64,000 bases of DNA from Arthrobacter sp. PGP41 (GCF_002953935.1 NZ_CP026514.1:3534001-3598000); one strand, 5' to 3'; positions 19,201 through 27,440 are shown, counted from the first letter of the stretch. The notes: a model not told the origin generated them from the sequence alone. Numbers and translations are program-made.

Positions 19201-19647
19201 GCCTGGGAGCTGGTGGCGGGCACGGACTACAGCCAATCCCATGCCTGGTCCGCATCTGTGCTGAAGGAGATCCTTGAATTCCTGCTCGGCGTGCGGACCG
19301 TTGTTCCGGGCGGCAGCGAGTTGCTGATCGAGCCGCCCGTGTGCAGGCTCGAACACGCCTCGGGACGCGTCCCGCTGCCCAACGGGCCTGCCGCGGTCAG
19401 CTGGCAGCGGACGTCCCAGGGCATGTGGCTGGAGTGCACGGTTCCCGCCGGCGTCACCGCCACGGTCCGGCTGCCGGCCGGTGCCTACGGGGTTGAAGGG
19501 CCGACGGCGGCCGGGCCCGCCGTCGAGCGTTCCCGCCAGGACACGGCGGCTCAGCGCGACGGCGGCGGCACCGGCGTGGCGGGCGCGAAAGCCGTGCGCG
19601 ACTTCCGGATCCATCCGGGATCCTGGACCTTTACGCCAGCCAACTGA
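16213..19647 (+). CDS. GH78 alpha-L-rhamnosidase with an inserted beta-sandwich domain
   Basis: This 1144-residue protein should remove terminal alpha-L-rhamnose. After an N-terminal fibronectin-like domain (YSWRVRVSDAGG, WSEPEPF), residues of about 145-310 form a laminin-G/DUF1080-like insertion (VLRHFTLEARLRP, GRAGVLLRSTG, DNDL-type calcium region absent). The usual rhamnosidase N-domain follows, then the (alpha/alpha)6 catalytic domain. The motif VDTPTREKGQFLAD near residues 699-712 carries the general-acid glutamate, and WTTGEDRG and WEAWELV follow. It has no signal peptide, so it should act on imported oligomers. It is longer than most GH78 enzymes because of the insertion, and it is translationally coupled to the upstream oxidoreductase. 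Confidence 0.9.
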   Translation: MMAVSPSPEVTPALVRRGELQATGLVTDGLAGSLTASLRPVFGWRLTRPDEADPAAAQQTGYEIAVEDAAGAEVWFSGPVPSARQSGIPYGGPELAEDADYSWRVRVSDAGGRHGAWSEPEPFSTGLSDTGWGADWIHRAPGGRAPLDILDGALRVAGSPFLPVPCPVLRHFTLEARLRPVMGRAGVLLRSTGAGTGLLLELDTAGHVVLRRAPEWEIPAPAMPETDVLASARLERNAVAGQERLPGNDLASGAWQDLAVSDDGTTITVTLDGVELLRVNDPLPAGFEGHLALHQGPRSQAEYASLRITGRARTAAAGGTIRRGAAPEDAVLLEHRFDESPEEARAFLGHWAGTTSHRQPDEWTLFRSTVRLTGTVARARLFVAASHHAQVALNGTACLSTTSFGYPGEGYYDAADVTGLLAAHSPSQPAGPGRRGKSALLDEPVQVPLTALLHWYGPGQGRAASVPGLLVRLSVDYTDGRRETLGSGPDWTAAEAPYRQAGYRNDEGDPVEHLDGQAAAALHASQDMPPALSYGPHPVAEFPALHPRRTALSETFAAPESFLAAADGTLVADFGKVVPARPEVDFRTGVAGRTLAIRAGYTLDADGRVDRGKTASQNTDMSFPYTQADGPQQFRATVHLAFRYLEIPGVEATDLSRVGAVVVHGRHPAEGSFSSSDPTLDAVFGLLRDSALYGIQEQFVDTPTREKGQFLADAVNISYATMALFGEHAYTAQALREFGWSAGRYWTTGEDRGRYNAVYPNGDGKRDIPDFSLMMPEWVQEYHLRTGDLALVTELLPHLRDTADYALRYLATDGPTAGLVTGLGGGSGPYLHGIVDWPAPGRFGYDMECAAKTTVNAQAYSALLSTATLSSLAGQEDAAVRYAAQARALAETIRTRLRVDGVMVDGLHADGTPSTHASQHATSFPLSLGITDPAHVAADAQRIADQGMRQGPMTVHRLVRALLSQGLADAALDLLTNKDQPGWARLLDRGATFTWEAWELVAGTDYSQSHAWSASVLKEILEFLLGVRTVVPGGSELLIEPPVCRLEHASGRVPLPNGPAAVSWQRTSQGMWLECTVPAGVTATVRLPAGAYGVEGPTAAGPAVERSRQDTAAQRDGGGTGVAGAKAVRDFRIHPGSWTFTPAN

Positions 19648-19697
19648 TCCCCGCCCTGCCCAACCAGGTAGCGGCCCAACAGGGTGGGCGCGCGGGA

Positions 19698-19942
19698 TCA
19701 GGGGAGGGCGCTCTTAGCCTCGTCCAGGGCCTTCTTGGCGGCACCGGGACTGCGGCGCCGAGCTCGTCGGCGATGTCGTCGATGAAGGCGCGGTGGCGGC
19801 ATCGGCAGGACTTAGTTTGCTGGTGATGGCCGCCCGTACTTCCGAGTTGGAGGGGGATGCCGCGGTCCGCCAGACCGATGTCGCCGGCCTTGGTGCTGTT
19901 GACGAGGAAATCGATGAACTTCTGGGCTTCATTGATCCGCAC
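19698..19942 (-). pseudogene. Remnant of a sugar-binding lipoprotein gene (C-terminal fragment, multiple frameshifts)
   Basis: Read on the minus strand, three frames in succession encode pieces of one binding-protein C-terminus. They are EAQKFIDFLVNSTKAGDIGL then ADRGIP; PSNSEVRAAITSKLSPADAA; and AFIDDIADELGAAVPVPP, followed after another shift by AAKKALDEAKSALP and a stop at 19698. The intact gene at 29502-30869 has the matching order KFINFLANDVKAG, LADRGVYPNSEVRAAIESKL and FIDQIKDELGEAPAPPP. About 40 codons near the end are also deleted and the whole N-terminal part is missing. This accounts for the otherwise gene-free stretch 19648-19976. Confidence 0.75.
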
Positions 19943-19976
19943 TACACATCAAGAACTTACAGAAAGAAACTTTTAT

Positions 19977-21260
19977 TCAGAGGGATTGTGGCCGTGGCCT
20001 CTGTGACCCGTGGCTTCGGGAGTTCAGCCAGAGCAGTAGTCCGATTACGGCGGCCGACAGCATCCCTCCGGCGCCGGTGGCCACCAAGCCGAGCCGCACC
20101 CCGAGCTGCTCCGTCAACCAGCCGGCCAGGAGGCCGCCCAGGGCATGACCGCCGAGCAGGAGCGGAAGGTAGAGGGCCATTACGCGGCCGCGGATCTCCG
20201 GGCCGGCGTCAAGCTGGACCACGGTGGCGGCGCTGGTCAGGAACAAGAGGGTCATGAGGCCCACCACCACAAGCATCACAGTGAAGAGGATGAGGTTGGG
20301 CATCAGGGCAGCCACCAGCTGGGAGAGCCCGAACAGCCCGGCGGCGGCCACGATCCCCTTCCGGCCCAGGCTTCTCAGCCGGGCTGCCAGGAGCGCCCCG
20401 GCCAGGGCACCGACGGCACTGACGGTGTTGAAGAGGCCGAACCCTTCAACACCGTTGTGCCACACCCGCTCGGCGAACGCTGCCAAAACCACCGGCCCGT
20501 TCATGCCGAACATTCCCAACAGCCCGGCCAGGGCAATGACCAGCAGCATCTGGGGCCGTTCCCGGACGTAGCGGAACCCGGCCAGGAGCTGGCCCCGCCC
20601 GCGGACCACCGGAACGCTTGGATGCAGCTCGGCAGGACGGATGGCCGCAATCAGGCCGAGGACCAGCAGGCACAGCAGCGAGTTCGCCGCGAACGCCGCA
20701 GCCGATCCTGCCTGCGCAATGACAACTCCTGCCAGGGCGGGCCCCGCCATGGCGCCCAGCTGGCCAATGGCGTTGTTGAGGCCGATGGCGGGCCGGAGGT
20801 TGGTGTCACCTACTACTTCGTTGACGAACACCTGGATGGCAGGCTGGTTGATCGCGGACGTCACGCCGAGGGCAGCGCAGCTGGCATAAACGGCCCACAC
20901 GGTGATGGTCCCGCTCGCCGCCCACGCCGCCAGGCCTAGGGCCAGGACAGCAATGACGGCCTGGCAGATCAGCATGATGCGCCGCTTGGGAAACATGTCC
21001 ACCAGCAGCCCGCTCAGGGGACCAACAACCAGCATGGGAAGGAACTGCAAGGCAACGGCCACACCCACGGCGGCAGGGCTGCCCGTTAGCTGCAGCACCA
21101 GCCAGTCCTGGGCGAGCCGCTGCATCCACACACCAACGCTCCCCGTAAACACCATGGCCAGGAAGAGCCGGTAGTTCCGCTGCTTCAGGGGCTGGTACCA
21201 CCGGGGCTGGTTCTGCGACGAATGGACGGACTGTTCGGAACGCTGGCGGTCGGAAGACAC
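19977..21260 (-). CDS. Major facilitator superfamily transporter, EntS/MFS_3-like
   Basis: This 427-residue protein has about twelve hydrophobic segments. The first loop after helix 2, GPLSGLLVDMFPKRRIM, is the MFS signature GxxxDxxxRR variant, and the opening RNYRLFLAMVFTGSVGVWMQRLAQDWLVL is typical of the EntS/transmembrane-secretion-effector group. Such proteins export small molecules by proton antiport. It starts with GTG at 21260, after a short hydrophilic leader. It lies downstream of a transporter operon on the same strand but 44 bases away, and its link with the sugar genes is unclear. Confidence 0.82.
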   Translation of the reverse strand: MSSDRQRSEQSVHSSQNQPRWYQPLKQRNYRLFLAMVFTGSVGVWMQRLAQDWLVLQLTGSPAAVGVAVALQFLPMLVVGPLSGLLVDMFPKRRIMLICQAVIAVLALGLAAWAASGTITVWAVYASCAALGVTSAINQPAIQVFVNEVVGDTNLRPAIGLNNAIGQLGAMAGPALAGVVIAQAGSAAAFAANSLLCLLVLGLIAAIRPAELHPSVPVVRGRGQLLAGFRYVRERPQMLLVIALAGLLGMFGMNGPVVLAAFAERVWHNGVEGFGLFNTVSAVGALAGALLAARLRSLGRKGIVAAAGLFGLSQLVAALMPNLILFTVMLVVVGLMTLLFLTSAATVVQLDAGPEIRGRVMALYLPLLLGGHALGGLLAGWLTEQLGVRLGLVATGAGGMLSAAVIGLLLWLNSRSHGSQRPRPQSL

Positions 21261-21304
21261 GTCGGACTCAACTCAATAGTGGCGGGCAGGACCGGGAAAA
21301 ATGT

Positions 21305-21955
21305 TCAGCGGGCGGAACGCAGTTTGACCGCCGCGGCGGCGAGGATGAGGGTGCCGGGGACCACTACGAAGAGCGCGGCGAGCATCCAGACGAAAACCAC
21401 CGCCCCGAAGAGTGCGGCAGCCAGCAGGAGCGATCCGGTCCAGTCCCTGACGGACAGCGATTGGGCATTCTCGAGGGCCGAGCGCCAGGCACTTTTTCCA
21501 TCTGTTGAAGACACTGCGGCGTCGGACCACTCCGCCGCGGTGCGCAGCAGCAGGATGGCCGCGCCGGCGGCCAGGATCAGGGTGGCCGGCAGGACCACTT
21601 CGCGGCCGGGCAGCTGCCCCACCCACGCGAGCAGCAGGTTGAGGACAATCACGACGGCGGCTGCCGCCGTTGTGATTCCCAGCTTCCAGCTGCCAGGCAG
21701 GGCAGCTTTGAACGTGCCCCAGAGGCCGCGGACGGAATCGTCGCGGCCGGAGAGGTGCCGTTCCAGGTGGGCGATCCCCGCCGCATACGCGGCGGGGATC
21801 GTCACCAGCGGGATGGAGAGCACCAGGACCAGGACACCGGCCAGGAGGGTCTCGGAGAACAGCGCGAAGCGGTTCACCGGGACGGGTTCGTGATGGTTGG
21901 GTGCTGGTGTGGTGCTGTCCATGACGCTCATTTTTCTGTCTCGGGTTTCCGGCAC
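21305..21955 (-). CDS. Small membrane protein, possibly DUF624/YesL-like
   Basis: This predicted integral membrane protein has 216 residues and about four to five hydrophobic segments. One long helix pair near the start reads FALFSETLLAGVLVLVLSIP then LVTIPAAYAAGIAHLERHLSG. Placement directly after two sugar permeases and the opening pattern resemble DUF624 proteins, but the match is weak. The GTG at 21955 shares one base with the permease stop, favouring coupled translation; ATGs at 21931 and 21922 are alternatives. It is the distal gene of the transporter operon that starts at 25160. Confidence 0.55.
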   Translation of the reverse strand: MPETRDRKMSVMDSTTPAPNHHEPVPVNRFALFSETLLAGVLVLVLSIPLVTIPAAYAAGIAHLERHLSGRDDSVRGLWGTFKAALPGSWKLGITTAAAAVVIVLNLLLAWVGQLPGREVVLPATLILAAGAAILLLRTAAEWSDAAVSSTDGKSAWRSALENAQSLSVRDWTGSLLLAAALFGAVVFVWMLAALFVVVPGTLILAAAAVKLRSAR

Positions 21956-22872
21956 TAGCCCTTGAGGCCCTGGGTGGAGACGCCTTCGACGATGTAGCGC
22001 TGGAAGACCAGGAAGAAGACCAGCACAGGGAGCAGGGCCAGGACGGACATGGCGATCATGGCGCCGTAGTCCGAGGACTGGGTCTGGTCCACGAAGAGGC
22101 GCAGCGCCAGGGGCAGCGGGTACTTTTCCGGGGTGTTCAAGTAGAGCAGCGGGCCCAGGAAGTCGTTCCAGCTCCAGATGAAGGAGAAGATCGAGGTGGA
22201 GATCAGGGCCGGCTTCATCAGCGGCAGCATGATGGACGTGAAGATCCGGACGTGCCCGGCGCCGTCGATCCTGGCTGCCTCGTCCAGCTCACCGGGCAGG
22301 TTGCGCATGAACTGGACCATCAGGAACACGAAGAACGCGTCGGCGGCGAGGAACTTGCCGATCAGCAGCGGCACGTAGGTGTCCACCAGGCCCAGCTGCT
22401 GGAACACGATGTACTGCGGGATGATCACCACGTGGAACGGCAGGAGCAGGGTGGCGATCATCATGCCGAAGAACACGCTGCGGCCGGGGAACTTGATCCG
22501 GGCGAACGCATACGCCGAGACCGACGCGGAGAGGACGGTTCCCACCACGGCGCCGACGGCCAGGATCAGGGAGTTGGTGAAGAACTGCAGGGTGGACACC
22601 CCGCCGATGCCGTCCATCGCGGTGACGAAGTTGTCGAAGCTGAAGTTGCTGGACCACAGCGACGTGTTCGCGCCGCCGATTTCTGCGTTCGGCTTGAACG
22701 AGGAGGCGATCATCCACAGGCCCGGGTACAGGACCACGGCCGTGAGCGCCAACGCCACGATGTGGAAAATGGTGCTCTTGGCGCGCCTGGCACCCGCTGA
22801 TTCGGATTTCGGGTTGTAGTGCGGCACCTGTGCGTCCGTGGCGGACTGGGTGGGGGTTGCCATGGTTGTCAT
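21955..22872 (-). CDS. Carbohydrate ABC transporter permease (MalG/GanQ type)
   Basis: This 305-residue permease has six hydrophobic segments after a hydrophilic tail of about 35 residues. It carries the EAA loop ELDEAARIDGAGHVRIFTSIMLPLM and ends RYIVEGVSTQGLKG. WSWNDFLGPLLYLNTPEKYPL is a conserved stretch of MalG-like sugar permeases. Its ATG overlaps the stop of the partner permease by 4 bases. With the adjacent permease and binding protein it forms an oligosaccharide importer lacking its own ATPase gene; a galactooligosaccharide substrate is suggested by the divergent beta-galactosidase gene. Confidence 0.9.
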   Translation of the reverse strand: MTTMATPTQSATDAQVPHYNPKSESAGARRAKSTIFHIVALALTAVVLYPGLWMIASSFKPNAEIGGANTSLWSSNFSFDNFVTAMDGIGGVSTLQFFTNSLILAVGAVVGTVLSASVSAYAFARIKFPGRSVFFGMMIATLLLPFHVVIIPQYIVFQQLGLVDTYVPLLIGKFLAADAFFVFLMVQFMRNLPGELDEAARIDGAGHVRIFTSIMLPLMKPALISTSIFSFIWSWNDFLGPLLYLNTPEKYPLPLALRLFVDQTQSSDYGAMIAMSVLALLPVLVFFLVFQRYIVEGVSTQGLKG

Positions 22873-23822
22873 TTTGCATCACCGCTGTAATGGACCCAGG
22901 ACTTGGACGTGCGGAAGATGATCAGGGTCAGGATGCCAACCACGATCAGGAGCAGCCAGGCCATGGCCGAGGCGTAGCCCATCCGGAAGTCGCTGAAGCC
23001 CCGCAGGTAGAGGTAGAGGGTGTAGAAGAGGGTGGACCCGGCCGGGCCGCCTTCACCGTTGGAGATGATGTAGGCCGAGTTGAAGATCTGGAACGCGTGG
23101 ATGGTTTCCATCAGCAGGTTGAAGAAGATCACCGGGGAAAGCATGGGCCAGGTGATGTTGAAGAACTTCCGCACCGGCCCGGCACCATCCATGGACGCCG
23201 CCTCGTAGAGGTCATTAGGGATCTGCTTCAGGCCGGCCAGGAAGATCACCATCGGGGCGCCGAACTGCCAGACGGTCAGCAGGATGAACATGGGCATGGT
23301 CATGGCCGGGTTGCCCACCCAGCCGCCCAGGTTGATCCCGAAGAGAGACAGTCCTTGGTCCACCGGGCCGGAATCGCCGAACATGGCCTTCCAGACAATC
23401 GCGATGGACACGGACGCGCCGATCAGCGACGGAGCATAGAACGCTGACCGGTAGAACCCCTGGCCGCGGCGCTTGCTGTTCAGGAGCATCGCCACTGCCA
23501 GTGCGGCGGCGAGCTTGAGCGGGGTACCGAACACAACGTAGCTGACGGTCACGCCCACCGACTGCAGGAACCGCTCGTCCTGGAAGAGGGTGGTGTAGTT
23601 GTCGAAACCGATCCATTTGGGCGGATCAAACAAGTTGTAGTTGGTGAAGGACAGATACAGCGAGGAAATCATCGGCCCAATGGTGAGGACGATGAATCCC
23701 AGCAGCCAGGGCAGCAGGAAGGTGTATCCGGCGCGGGCGTCCACCCCCCGCTGCCGCGACTTGCGCGGCAGCGGGGCGGCGGACGACGTCGAACGCCTGC
23801 TCAGGGTTGGGCTTTGAGTCAC
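22869..23822 (-). CDS. Carbohydrate ABC transporter permease (MalF/GanP type)
   Basis: This 317-residue permease opens with a short basic tail and AGYTFLLPWLLGFIVLTIGPMISSLYLSFTNYNL, typical of MalF-like sugar permeases. The EAA loop is YEAASMDGAGPVRKFFNITWPML. Six membrane segments are predicted. It is preceded by the binding-protein gene (48-base gap) and overlaps the second permease by 4 bases. It is closely similar in layout to the permease at 32041-32985, indicating paralogous transporters. Confidence 0.9.
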   Translation of the reverse strand: MTQSPTLSRRSTSSAAPLPRKSRQRGVDARAGYTFLLPWLLGFIVLTIGPMISSLYLSFTNYNLFDPPKWIGFDNYTTLFQDERFLQSVGVTVSYVVFGTPLKLAAALAVAMLLNSKRRGQGFYRSAFYAPSLIGASVSIAIVWKAMFGDSGPVDQGLSLFGINLGGWVGNPAMTMPMFILLTVWQFGAPMVIFLAGLKQIPNDLYEAASMDGAGPVRKFFNITWPMLSPVIFFNLLMETIHAFQIFNSAYIISNGEGGPAGSTLFYTLYLYLRGFSDFRMGYASAMAWLLLIVVGILTLIIFRTSKSWVHYSGDAK

Positions 23823-23870
23823 GAGTTCATTCCGTCAGTTGTGGACGTCTTGGCCAGGCAGTCTGCCTGG

Positions 23871-25160
23871 TCAGGCGTTCTGCTTGATGAGGTCTTCGGC
23901 TTCCTTGAACCAGGAATCGGCTGCACCGTCGATGGTCAGCTTGCCGTAGTTCAGGTCCGAGCTGACCCGCTTGAAGGATGTCTCGAGGGTGCCGAAACCG
24001 ACGATTGGCGGCTCGGGAGCGTCCTTGAGGTACTGCTCTATCGACTTTTCGTAATCGACGACGAGCTTGTCAGTACCTTCGAAGGTGGTGCCGTCCCGCT
24101 GGGTCTTCGACGCCGGAACGCCGCGGGAGGTCTTGAAGATGTTGCCCACCTCGGGGTCGTTGACCATGAAGTCGATGAAGCGGGCAGCAGCATCCTTGTA
24201 CTTGGTCTTGGCGCTGGCCACCATGAGCATGGACGGCTTGAGGAACAGGCCCAGGTTGTCCGGGTCATCCGAGGGCACCGGCACAAGCTTGAGTTCCTTG
24301 GCGCCGCTGTCCCCGAGGTAGGCAGCCATGAAGTTGTCCCAGGTGACTTCGCTGGCGGTGACATTCGAGCCAAACGGGGACTTGGGGGCGAGCTGGGTGA
24401 CGCGCTCTTCGGAGACGAGGGCAGGGGTGCCGCGAAGGGCGGCGGTCTGGTTCCACCACTTCTTCAGGTCATCCTTGGTGAAGCCGAGCTTGCCGTCCTC
24501 AGTGAACGCCTGGATGTTGTTCTGGCGCAGCCAGATGTTGAACATCCACCAGACGCCGGTGTAGTCGGTTGAGCCAAAAAGCGCACCGTTGCTCTTGGTG
24601 CCTATTTCGGCGAGGAAGGCGTTGTACTCCTTGTAGGTCCAGGTGCCATTCGGCTCGGCAATGCCCAGGGAGGCCAGCTTGGCGGGATCGTAGTAGACGG
24701 CGAAAGCGTTGGTGCTGGTGGGGATGCCGTAGGTCTTGCCCCGGATCTGGCCGGACGGCAGGAGGGACTTGTCGAAGGCGTCCGTATTGATTTTCAGGGT
24801 GCCCAGGTCCAGGAGCTGGTTGCGCTGGCCGTAATCGCGCAAGTAGGAGAGGTCCCACTGCATAACGTCGGGCAGGCCGCCGCCGGCGGCCTCGGTGGCA
24901 CGCTTCTGCCAGTAGCCGGCGAAGTCGGTGAAGTTGCCGTTGACCTTGATATCCGGGTTCTTCGACTCGAACAGGGCAATGGCCTTGCGGGTGCGCTCCG
25001 CACGGTCATCGTTGCCCCACCAGGTGTAATTGATGGTCACGGGCTTCTCGGCGGTGCCGGTCTCCCCGGAAGAGCTGGAGCCCGTTCCGCACGCCGCGAG
25101 CGCCGCAGCAGATGCGGTGCCGACAGCCACGGTGGTGAGGAAATGCCTTCTGTTGATCAT
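23871..25160 (-). CDS. Sugar-binding lipoprotein of ABC transporter, probable Tat substrate
   Basis: This 429-residue extracellular binding protein begins INRRHFLTTVAVGTASAAAL then AAC. It thus combines a twin-arginine-like motif (RRHFL) with a lipobox, so export by Tat and lipid anchoring are likely. The mature domain is of the MalE-like family (YTWWGNDDRAERTRKAIALF near its start). I chose ATG 25160, which has AAGGAGG six bases upstream; the frame extends to 25187. It heads the operon divergent from the beta-galactosidase and lies behind LacI-like operators. Confidence 0.9.
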   Translation of the reverse strand: MINRRHFLTTVAVGTASAAALAACGTGSSSSGETGTAEKPVTINYTWWGNDDRAERTRKAIALFESKNPDIKVNGNFTDFAGYWQKRATEAAGGGLPDVMQWDLSYLRDYGQRNQLLDLGTLKINTDAFDKSLLPSGQIRGKTYGIPTSTNAFAVYYDPAKLASLGIAEPNGTWTYKEYNAFLAEIGTKSNGALFGSTDYTGVWWMFNIWLRQNNIQAFTEDGKLGFTKDDLKKWWNQTAALRGTPALVSEERVTQLAPKSPFGSNVTASEVTWDNFMAAYLGDSGAKELKLVPVPSDDPDNLGLFLKPSMLMVASAKTKYKDAAARFIDFMVNDPEVGNIFKTSRGVPASKTQRDGTTFEGTDKLVVDYEKSIEQYLKDAPEPPIVGFGTLETSFKRVSSDLNYGKLTIDGAADSWFKEAEDLIKQNA

Positions 25161-25235
25161 GGGAGCCTCCTTGCTCGATCTGTGCAATGCTGTCGCCCAC
25201 TGCCACGAGTGTGGTGAGCTGGCTTACACGGCTTC

Positions 25236-25310
25236 TGAATCGATACAATATCGGGATTACCGGTTGTGGGCAAGCGTTTTCCAAGAATTCGGGCAAGCGT
25301 TTTCCAAGAA
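25236..25310. promoter_or_regulatory. Divergent promoter with a LacI site and a pair of direct-repeat operators
   Basis: Between the binding-protein start (25160) and the beta-galactosidase start (25358) lie TGAATCGATACA at 25236-25247, close to the rhamnose-operon site. Two identical 20-mers, GGGCAAGCGTTTTCCAAGAA, follow at 25268-25287 and 25291-25310, 23 bases apart. Each repeat holds an AAGCGTTTTCC half resembling LacI/CcpA-type operators. The layout suggests control by two regulators. Confidence 0.6.
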
Positions 25311-25357
25311 CACGTTTTATTCAGGTATCGCAGCCACCCACTAGATGAAGGAGTCCC

Positions 25358-27370
25358 ATGGATTCGCAGGACATCCCCCGGCCGGCAAGCGTCTGGAACC
25401 ATGTCGAAGGCATCGCTTACGGCGGTGACTACAATCCCGAGCAGTGGCCGGTCAGCGTCCGCCTGGAGGACCTGGAGCTGATGCAGGAAGCGGGCGTGAA
25501 CTTCCTCAGTGTGGGAATTTTCTCCTGGGCACTGCTGGAACCCGCCGAAGGGAAGTACAACTTTGGCTGGCTCGACGAGGTGCTGGACAACCTCCATGGC
25601 ATCGGCGTCAAGGTGGCCCTGGCCACCGCCACCGCTGCTCCCCCGGCATGGCTGGTACGGAAGCATCCGGAAATCCTGCCGGTCACGGCTGACGGAACCG
25701 TGCTGGGACCGGGGTCACGGCGGCACTACACGCCGTCGTCGGCCGTTTACCGCCGCTACGCCAGCGGCATCACCCGTGCAGTGGCCGAGCGCTACAAGGA
25801 CCACCCCGCCCTGGCGCTCTGGCACGTGGACAACGAGCTGGGCTGCCATGTCTACGAGTTCTACGGCGAGGAGGACGCCGCGGCCTTCCGGGCGTGGCTG
25901 GAGCGGCGGTACGGGAACATCGATGCACTCAACGCAGCGTGGGGCACGGCGTTCTGGTCGCAGAACTACGGCTCGTTCGAGGAGATCCTGCCGCCCGCCA
26001 TTGCGCCTTCCACCCTGAACCCGGGCCAGCAGCTGGACTTCCAGCGGTTCAACTCCCGGGCCCTGATGGACTATTATCGCGAACTCGTTGCGGTCCTGCG
26101 GGAGGTCACCCCGGGCGTTCCGTGCACCACCAACCTGATGGCCTCCAGCGCCACCAAGTCCATGGACTACTTCGACTGGGCCAAGGACCTGGACGTCATC
26201 GCCAACGACCACTACCTCGTGGCCGCCGACCCCGAACGGCACATCGAACTCGCATTCAGCGCGGACCTCACCCGCGGCATCGCGGGAGGTGACCCGTGGA
26301 TCCTGATGGAACATTCGACGTCGGCCGTCAACTGGCAGCCGCGCAACCAGCCCAAAATGCCCGGAGAAATGCTGCGCAACTCGCTCGCCCACGTGGCCCG
26401 CGGTGCCGACGCCGTCATGTTTTTCCAGTGGCGGCAGAGCTTCGCCGGCTCGGAGAAGTTCCACTCGGCCATGGTGCCGCACGGCGGCCGGGACACCCGG
26501 GTGTGGCGCGAGGTGGTGGAGCTGGGGGCGGACCTGAAGCGGTTGGCTCCGGTGCGCGGTTCGCGAGTGGAATCCCGGGTTGCGATCGTGTTCGACTACG
26601 AGGCCTGGTGGGCCAGTGAGATCGACTCCAAGCCGAGCATTGACGTGCGGTACCTTGACCTGCAGCGGGCGTTCCACCGCTCGCTGTTCCTCCGGGGCGT
26701 GTCCGTGGATTTCGTGCACCCTTCCGCTTCCCTTGATGGATACGGCCTCGTGCTGGTGTGCACCCTGTACACCGTCACTGACGAGGCCGCGGCCAACATT
26801 TCCGCTGCAGCCTCCGCCGGCGCCACTGTGCTGGTGAGCTACTTCAGCGGGATCGTGGACGGGAAGGACCATGTCCGGCTGGGCGGCTATCCGGGCGCGT
26901 TCCGGGAGCTGCTGGGCGTTCGGGTGGAGGAATTCCATCCGCTGCTGGCCGGGACCCAACTGAAGCTGAGCGACGGGACCGTGTCTTCCATCTGGAGCGA
27001 GCACGTCCACCTGGCCGGCGCCGAAGCCATGCAGGCGTTTACCGAGTATCCGCTGGAAGGCGTTCCGTCCCTCACGCGACGGGCCGTGGGTTCGGGCGCG
27101 GCCTGGTACCTGGCCACGTTCCCCGGCCCGGACGGCATTGATTCCGTGGTGGACCGGCTTCTGGAAGAGTCCGGCGTAGCCCCCGCTGCGGCCGGTCCCG
27201 GTGTGGAGCTGGTGCGGCGGCGCTCTGCCGACGGGCAGGGCTTCCTTTTCGCGATCAACCACACGCGTTCGGATGCCGCCGTGGAGGCATCCGGCCAGGA
27301 TTTGCTGACCGGCGAAGCGTTTCCGGGGCTGGTCCCGGCGGGCGGCGTGGCGGTAGTTGCGGAGGGCTAG
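25358..27370 (+). CDS. Beta-galactosidase, GH42
   Basis: This 670-residue glycoside hydrolase should release terminal beta-D-galactose, for example from galactan side chains or lactose-like sugars. It opens GIAYGGDYNPEQWP, the GH42 hallmark. The acid/base glutamate is E160 in WHVDNELGCH, and the nucleophile is E318 in WILMEHSTSAVNW. The trimerisation and beta-galactosidase C-domains follow. GAAGGAG lies seven bases before the ATG. No signal peptide is present, so it acts on imported oligomers. It is transcribed divergently from the sugar ABC operon and shares its operator region. Confidence 0.93.
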   Translation: MDSQDIPRPASVWNHVEGIAYGGDYNPEQWPVSVRLEDLELMQEAGVNFLSVGIFSWALLEPAEGKYNFGWLDEVLDNLHGIGVKVALATATAAPPAWLVRKHPEILPVTADGTVLGPGSRRHYTPSSAVYRRYASGITRAVAERYKDHPALALWHVDNELGCHVYEFYGEEDAAAFRAWLERRYGNIDALNAAWGTAFWSQNYGSFEEILPPAIAPSTLNPGQQLDFQRFNSRALMDYYRELVAVLREVTPGVPCTTNLMASSATKSMDYFDWAKDLDVIANDHYLVAADPERHIELAFSADLTRGIAGGDPWILMEHSTSAVNWQPRNQPKMPGEMLRNSLAHVARGADAVMFFQWRQSFAGSEKFHSAMVPHGGRDTRVWREVVELGADLKRLAPVRGSRVESRVAIVFDYEAWWASEIDSKPSIDVRYLDLQRAFHRSLFLRGVSVDFVHPSASLDGYGLVLVCTLYTVTDEAAANISAAASAGATVLVSYFSGIVDGKDHVRLGGYPGAFRELLGVRVEEFHPLLAGTQLKLSDGTVSSIWSEHVHLAGAEAMQAFTEYPLEGVPSLTRRAVGSGAAWYLATFPGPDGIDSVVDRLLEESGVAPAAAGPGVELVRRRSADGQGFLFAINHTRSDAAVEASGQDLLTGEAFPGLVPAGGVAVVAEG

Positions 27371-27440
27371 TCACCCGCGCCTCAGAACGTGCGACGGCGG
27401 CGCCTCCTTTGGCGTCCCCGTTCCGCTTTGCACAGGGCGC

